Below are positions 61,185 through 64,000 of a stretch of DNA of 64,000 nt, piece by piece. Source of the DNA: Candidatus Hadarchaeales archaeon. GTDB lineage: Archaea > Hadarchaeota > Hadarchaeia > Hadarchaeales > WYZ-LMO6. The DNA lies in the NCBI GenBank assembly GCA_038736355.1, contig JAVYML010000001.1, forward strand, positions 186,001-250,000. The letters are read 5' to 3'. The notes under the pieces were generated by a model. It made no database searches. It saw only the letters and a list, made by a program, of their open reading frames with translations, and was not told the origin of the DNA. Position numbers and translations under genes: made by a program. Numbering within the stretch: the stretch's first letter is position 1; every line of letters starts with the position of its first letter.

Positions 61185-63068
61185 TCATCCCTCCGGCTTC
61201 AGGTAGAGACACCCCAAAGGTGGGAGGGTAAGGGGAAGAGAATAAGGGCGACCATGCCAAGGAACGGGATCCGCCCAAACTCCTCCAAGGTTTCCCAATC
61301 CGCTTCCCCCGTATTCTCTAGCATCGCTGTTCAGCACTTCCCTCCAGAAACCCCCCTGGGGCACCCCTATCCTGTATCCGTACCTGGGAACGGGGGTGAA
61401 ATTGCAGACCACCAAGATGGGTGGGCTGTTCCTTCCCTTCCTCAGGAAGGAAATAACGCTCTGCTCGACATCCTTGAAATCCACCCATTCGTAGCCTTCA
61501 GGTTCGAAATCCAGCTCGTGGAGGGAAGGTTCCCTCCTGTAAAGATGGTTGAGGTCCCTCACCCACCGCTGGAGTCCCCTGTGATCCTCGTACTCGAGGG
61601 CATGCCATTCCAAGCTTTCATCGTGAACCCATTCCCTCCACTGCCCGAATTCCCCACCCATGAAAAGGAGTTTTTTACCGGGATGGCCGTACATGTAACC
61701 AAAGAGGAGCCTGAGGTTGGCGAACTTCTGCCAAACATCCCCCGGCATCTTCCCGAAGAGGGAACCCTTCCCGTACGTAACCTCGTCATGGGAGAGGGGA
61801 AGGATGAAGTTCTCGGAATAGGCGTACCACATGCTGAAGGTGATCAGATCATGATGATACTTTCTGTAGATGGGGTCCATCGAGAAATAGCGGAGGGTAT
61901 CATGCATCCATCCCATCTTCCACTTCAGGCCAAAACCCAAACCACCCACGTAGGTGGGTCTGGTGACCAAGGGCCAAGCGGTGGATTCCTCGGCTATCAT
62001 CTGTACGTCAGGATATTCACCGTAGACCACCTCGTTCAGTCGACGCAGGAAGTGGATGGCTTCCAGATTTTCCTTCCCCCCATACTCGTTGGGTATCCAC
62101 TCCCCTTCCCTTCTTCCATAGTCGAGGTAAAGCATGGAAGCGACGGCGTCTATCCTAAGACCGTCCGCATGATATTTGTCCAGCCAAAAGAGGGCACTGC
62201 TTATCAAGAAGGCCCTAACTTCATGGCGACCATAGTTGAAAATACAGCTTCCCCATTCGGGATGGATACCTTTCCTCGGATCGGCGTGCTCGTACAGGTG
62301 GGTGCCATCGAAAAAGACCAAACCATGTCCATCTGAGGGGAAGTGGGATGGAACCCAGTCGAGGATCACTCCTATTCCCCTCCTGTGGAGGGCGTCCACC
62401 AGCTCCATGAACTGCTGTGGAGTTCCGTATCTGCTCGTAGGGGCAAAATAACCCGTAATCTGATATCCCCATGAGCGATAGAAGGGATGCTCCATCACCG
62501 GAAGAAACTCCACGTGGGTGAAGCCCATTTCCTCCACGTATTCCGGAAGCAACTTGGCCAGCTCGGAATAGGTGAGAAAGCGATTCCCCTCCTCTGGTAC
62601 CCTCCTCCAAGAACCAAGATGGACCTCGTAAATCGACATGGGGGAGGAAAGGGAGTTCCTTTCCTTCCTCGAACGCATCCATTCCGCATCCTTCCAATCG
62701 TAATCCAAATCCCAAACCACCGAGGCCGTGGCGGGAGGAACCTCGTTGAAAAAGGCGAAGGGATCTGCCTTGTCCGCCGCATATCCCCCATACCTCGAGA
62801 GGATGCGGTACTTGTAGAGATCACCCTTTCTCACCCCCTCCACAAAACCCTCCCAGATGCCCGAACCGTCCTCTCTGGGCCTGAGGGGGTTGGCCCCGGG
62901 GTCCCAGTCGTTGAAGCTCCCTATCACCGAGACATAGGAAGCATTTGGGGCCCAGACGGCGAAGTGGGCACCCCCATCCACTAAATGGGCGCCGAGCTTC
63001 CGGTAGAGGCGGAAATGTTCTCCCTTCCTGAAGAGATATATATCGTAATCAGTGAGTGGGCTCCACAT
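61185..63068 (-). CDS. glgB: 1,4-alpha-glucan branching enzyme (GH13 type)
   Basis: 627 residues. An N-terminal CBM48 region ([21 protein letters not shown]) precedes the GH13 barrel. Catalytic marks are [18 protein letters not shown] (nucleophile Asp), [10 protein letters not shown] (acid/base Glu) and [20 protein letters not shown]. The C-terminal beta domain ends YLKPEG. This is the bacterial GlgB form with one CBM48, while most archaeal branching enzymes are GH57; transfer from bacteria is plausible. A TATA (plus TGCTTATATT) near 63101-63110 fits its promoter. Followed after 1 bp by the GH57 gene. Confidence 0.95.
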   Translation of the reverse strand: MWSPLTDYDIYLFRKGEHFRLYRKLGAHLVDGGAHFAVWAPNASYVSVIGSFNDWDPGANPLRPREDGSGIWEGFVEGVRKGDLYKYRILSRYGGYAADKADPFAFFNEVPPATASVVWDLDYDWKDAEWMRSRKERNSLSSPMSIYEVHLGSWRRVPEEGNRFLTYSELAKLLPEYVEEMGFTHVEFLPVMEHPFYRSWGYQITGYFAPTSRYGTPQQFMELVDALHRRGIGVILDWVPSHFPSDGHGLVFFDGTHLYEHADPRKGIHPEWGSCIFNYGRHEVRAFLISSALFWLDKYHADGLRIDAVASMLYLDYGRREGEWIPNEYGGKENLEAIHFLRRLNEVVYGEYPDVQMIAEESTAWPLVTRPTYVGGLGFGLKWKMGWMHDTLRYFSMDPIYRKYHHDLITFSMWYAYSENFILPLSHDEVTYGKGSLFGKMPGDVWQKFANLRLLFGYMYGHPGKKLLFMGGEFGQWREWVHDESLEWHALEYEDHRGLQRWVRDLNHLYRREPSLHELDFEPEGYEWVDFKDVEQSVISFLRKGRNSPPILVVCNFTPVPRYGYRIGVPQGGFWREVLNSDAREYGGSGLGNLGGVWADPVPWHGRPYSLPLTLPPLGCLYLKPEG

Positions 63069-63100
63069 CTCTTGCCTCCTGGAAAAGAAGGCTTCTCATC

Positions 63101-63110
63101 TGCTTATATT
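63101..63110 (-). promoter_or_regulatory. TATA box for the glgB-GH57 operon
   Basis: On the - strand AATATAAGCAG is about 35-40 bp before the glgB ATG (63068), giving a short leader. It lies in the 73-bp gap shared with the divergent topA gene. Confidence 0.45.
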
Positions 63111-63141
63111 CCATCCCCCAGCAAAAAGATTGCCGGAAGAC

Positions 63142-64000
63142 ATGGAGAAAATCTTCATCCTCTGCGAAAAACCCGATGCCGCCGCCAAGATCGCCTCCGC
63201 CTTGGGAAAAGCCAGGAGGGAGGAAAGGAGGGGGGTGCCTTATTACGAGTTGGAGCTCGATGGTAAGAAGGCGGTGGTGGTTCCGTCGCTGGGACACCTC
63301 TTCACCCTCAAAAATACCAAACCCTTGAAGGACTATCCTGTCTTCGAGGTGGAATGGGTTCCCTCTTATCAAGTGGATCGAAAGGCTTCGAGAACAAAAG
63401 TCTTCTTGGAAACCATCAGGGAACTGGCGCAGGGCAGCTCGGAATACGTGGTTGCCACCGACTTCGACGTGGAGGGGAGTGTGATAGGCTGGACGGTTCT
63501 GAAATTTCTCTGTGGGGAAGAAGCGGTGAGAAAAGCTAAGCGCATGAAGTTTTCTACCCTCACCGCCCAGGAACTCAGGGAGGCCTACAGGAACCTTTTA
63601 CCAAGGCTAGATTTTGAGCAGGTAAACGCCGGAATCGCCAGACATGTGCTGGACTGGTATTGGGGAATGAACGTGAGCAGAGCACTGAGCTCTTCCGTGG
63701 AGAGGGTGATGGGTTCCTTCGCAAAGCTCTCGGCTGGTAGGGTACAAACGCCCACCCTGAAAATCCTCGCGGAAAGGGAGGAGGAGATCAGGAAGTTCGT
63801 GCCCAGACCCTTCTGGACTCTGAAGCTGGTGGTAGAAGTGGATGGAAAGGAGCTGGTGGCCGAACATGAAGTGGAGCGCTTCTGGGAGGAAAACGAAGCC
63901 AAGAAAGCGGTGGGAAAGTGTGGGGGGGAAGCCGTGGTCAAAAGGGTGGAGATAAGATTATACCACCGCCATCCTCCCACCCCTTTCGATCTCGGAACCC
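63142..64000 (+). CDS. topA: DNA topoisomerase I (type IA), N-terminal part
   Basis: The frame runs to the right edge, 286 codons without a stop, so the gene is cut by the window. The Toprim domain begins MEKIFILCEKPDAAAKIASAL and includes VVPSLGHLF and VVATDFDVEGSVIGW. Then HVLDWYWGMNVSRALSSS and SAGRVQTPTLKILAEREEEI match the type IA core; the catalytic Tyr and any C-terminal zinc domains are beyond 64000. It relaxes negatively supercoiled DNA. No helicase domain precedes it, so it is not reverse gyrase. Confidence 0.95.
   Translation, partial: MEKIFILCEKPDAAAKIASALGKARREERRGVPYYELELDGKKAVVVPSLGHLFTLKNTKPLKDYPVFEVEWVPSYQVDRKASRTKVFLETIRELAQGSSEYVVATDFDVEGSVIGWTVLKFLCGEEAVRKAKRMKFSTLTAQELREAYRNLLPRLDFEQVNAGIARHVLDWYWGMNVSRALSSSVERVMGSFAKLSAGRVQTPTLKILAEREEEIRKFVPRPFWTLKLVVEVDGKELVAEHEVERFWEENEAKKAVGKCGGEAVVKRVEIRLYHRHPPTPFDLGT

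Overview
The window is dense archaeal DNA with short intergenic gaps and many overlapping stop/start codons. The archaeal assignment rests on a thermosome, RNA polymerase subunit K, FEN1 with a PCNA-binding tail, EF-2 with the diphthamide motif, ribosomal proteins L10e and L41e, an archaeal tRNA-splicing endonuclease, CDP-archaeol synthase, Pth2 and intron-containing tRNA genes. SepCysS (tRNA-dependent cysteine synthesis), a group 3-like NiFe hydrogenase, AOR, a B12-dependent ribonucleotide reductase and O2-detoxifying flavodiiron proteins suggest an anaerobic, probably thermophilic, euryarchaeal-type lineage. Hadarchaeota or a relative would fit, but I cannot prove the lineage from the sequence alone.

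Layout. 0-5.2 kb: end of an unidentified protein, Trm112-like, DUF371, PIMT, FEN1, a DAPG-hydrolase-like protein, rpoK and thermosome. 5.3-9.8 kb: a four-gene operon with 4-bp overlaps for O2 and metal stress (rubredoxin-flavin reductase fusion, flavodiiron protein, ferritin-like protein, CopB-type ATPase with a YHS tail). 9.8-12 kb: CarS, phosphoribosyltransferase, zinc-ribbon protein, Toprim protein and a small membrane protein. 12-16.3 kb: NiFe hydrogenase with hypC, hypD and the maturation protease. 16.4-17.4 kb: a pilin-like protein fused to a lectin-like domain. 17.4-27.2 kb: an acyl/lipid module made of acyl-CoA synthetase, three SCP2 proteins, two MFS transporters, AOR and a FadH-like enoate reductase.

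27.2-34.6 kb holds Pth2, ThiL, a HAD/zinc-ribbon fusion, an AmmeMemoRadiSam radical SAM enzyme, a 5S rRNA, tRNA-Asp with a D-arm intron, tRNA-Tyr with an anticodon-loop intron, a TRAM RNA methyltransferase, DUF763 and a small wHTH protein. 34.7-38.8 kb covers NAD synthesis (NadC, NadX) around UPF0280, NIL-ferredoxin and SepCysS. 38.9-39.5 kb has no intact gene and may hold a decayed transposase. 39.6-42.6 kb encodes a 1010-residue beta-helix surface protein. After a 500-bp gap with its own promoter come PEP synthase and agmatinase. 46.3-52 kb is translation and tRNA processing (L10e, L41e, TrpRS, EndA, EF-2) plus DUF1512. 52-55.7 kb has NrdJ with an intein, divergent from the cobalamin adenosyltransferase that could supply its cofactor. 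The end holds a beta-propeller protein, PurU, a GH57 enzyme, a bacterial-type glycogen branching enzyme and the start of topoisomerase I.

The best candidates for something new are the SCP2/acyl-CoA/AOR/enoate-reductase module, the tRNA-Asp D-arm intron beside a short EndA, the pilin-lectin fusion, and the NrdJ intein with an eroded endonuclease motif. There is no CRISPR array and no intact insertion sequence.
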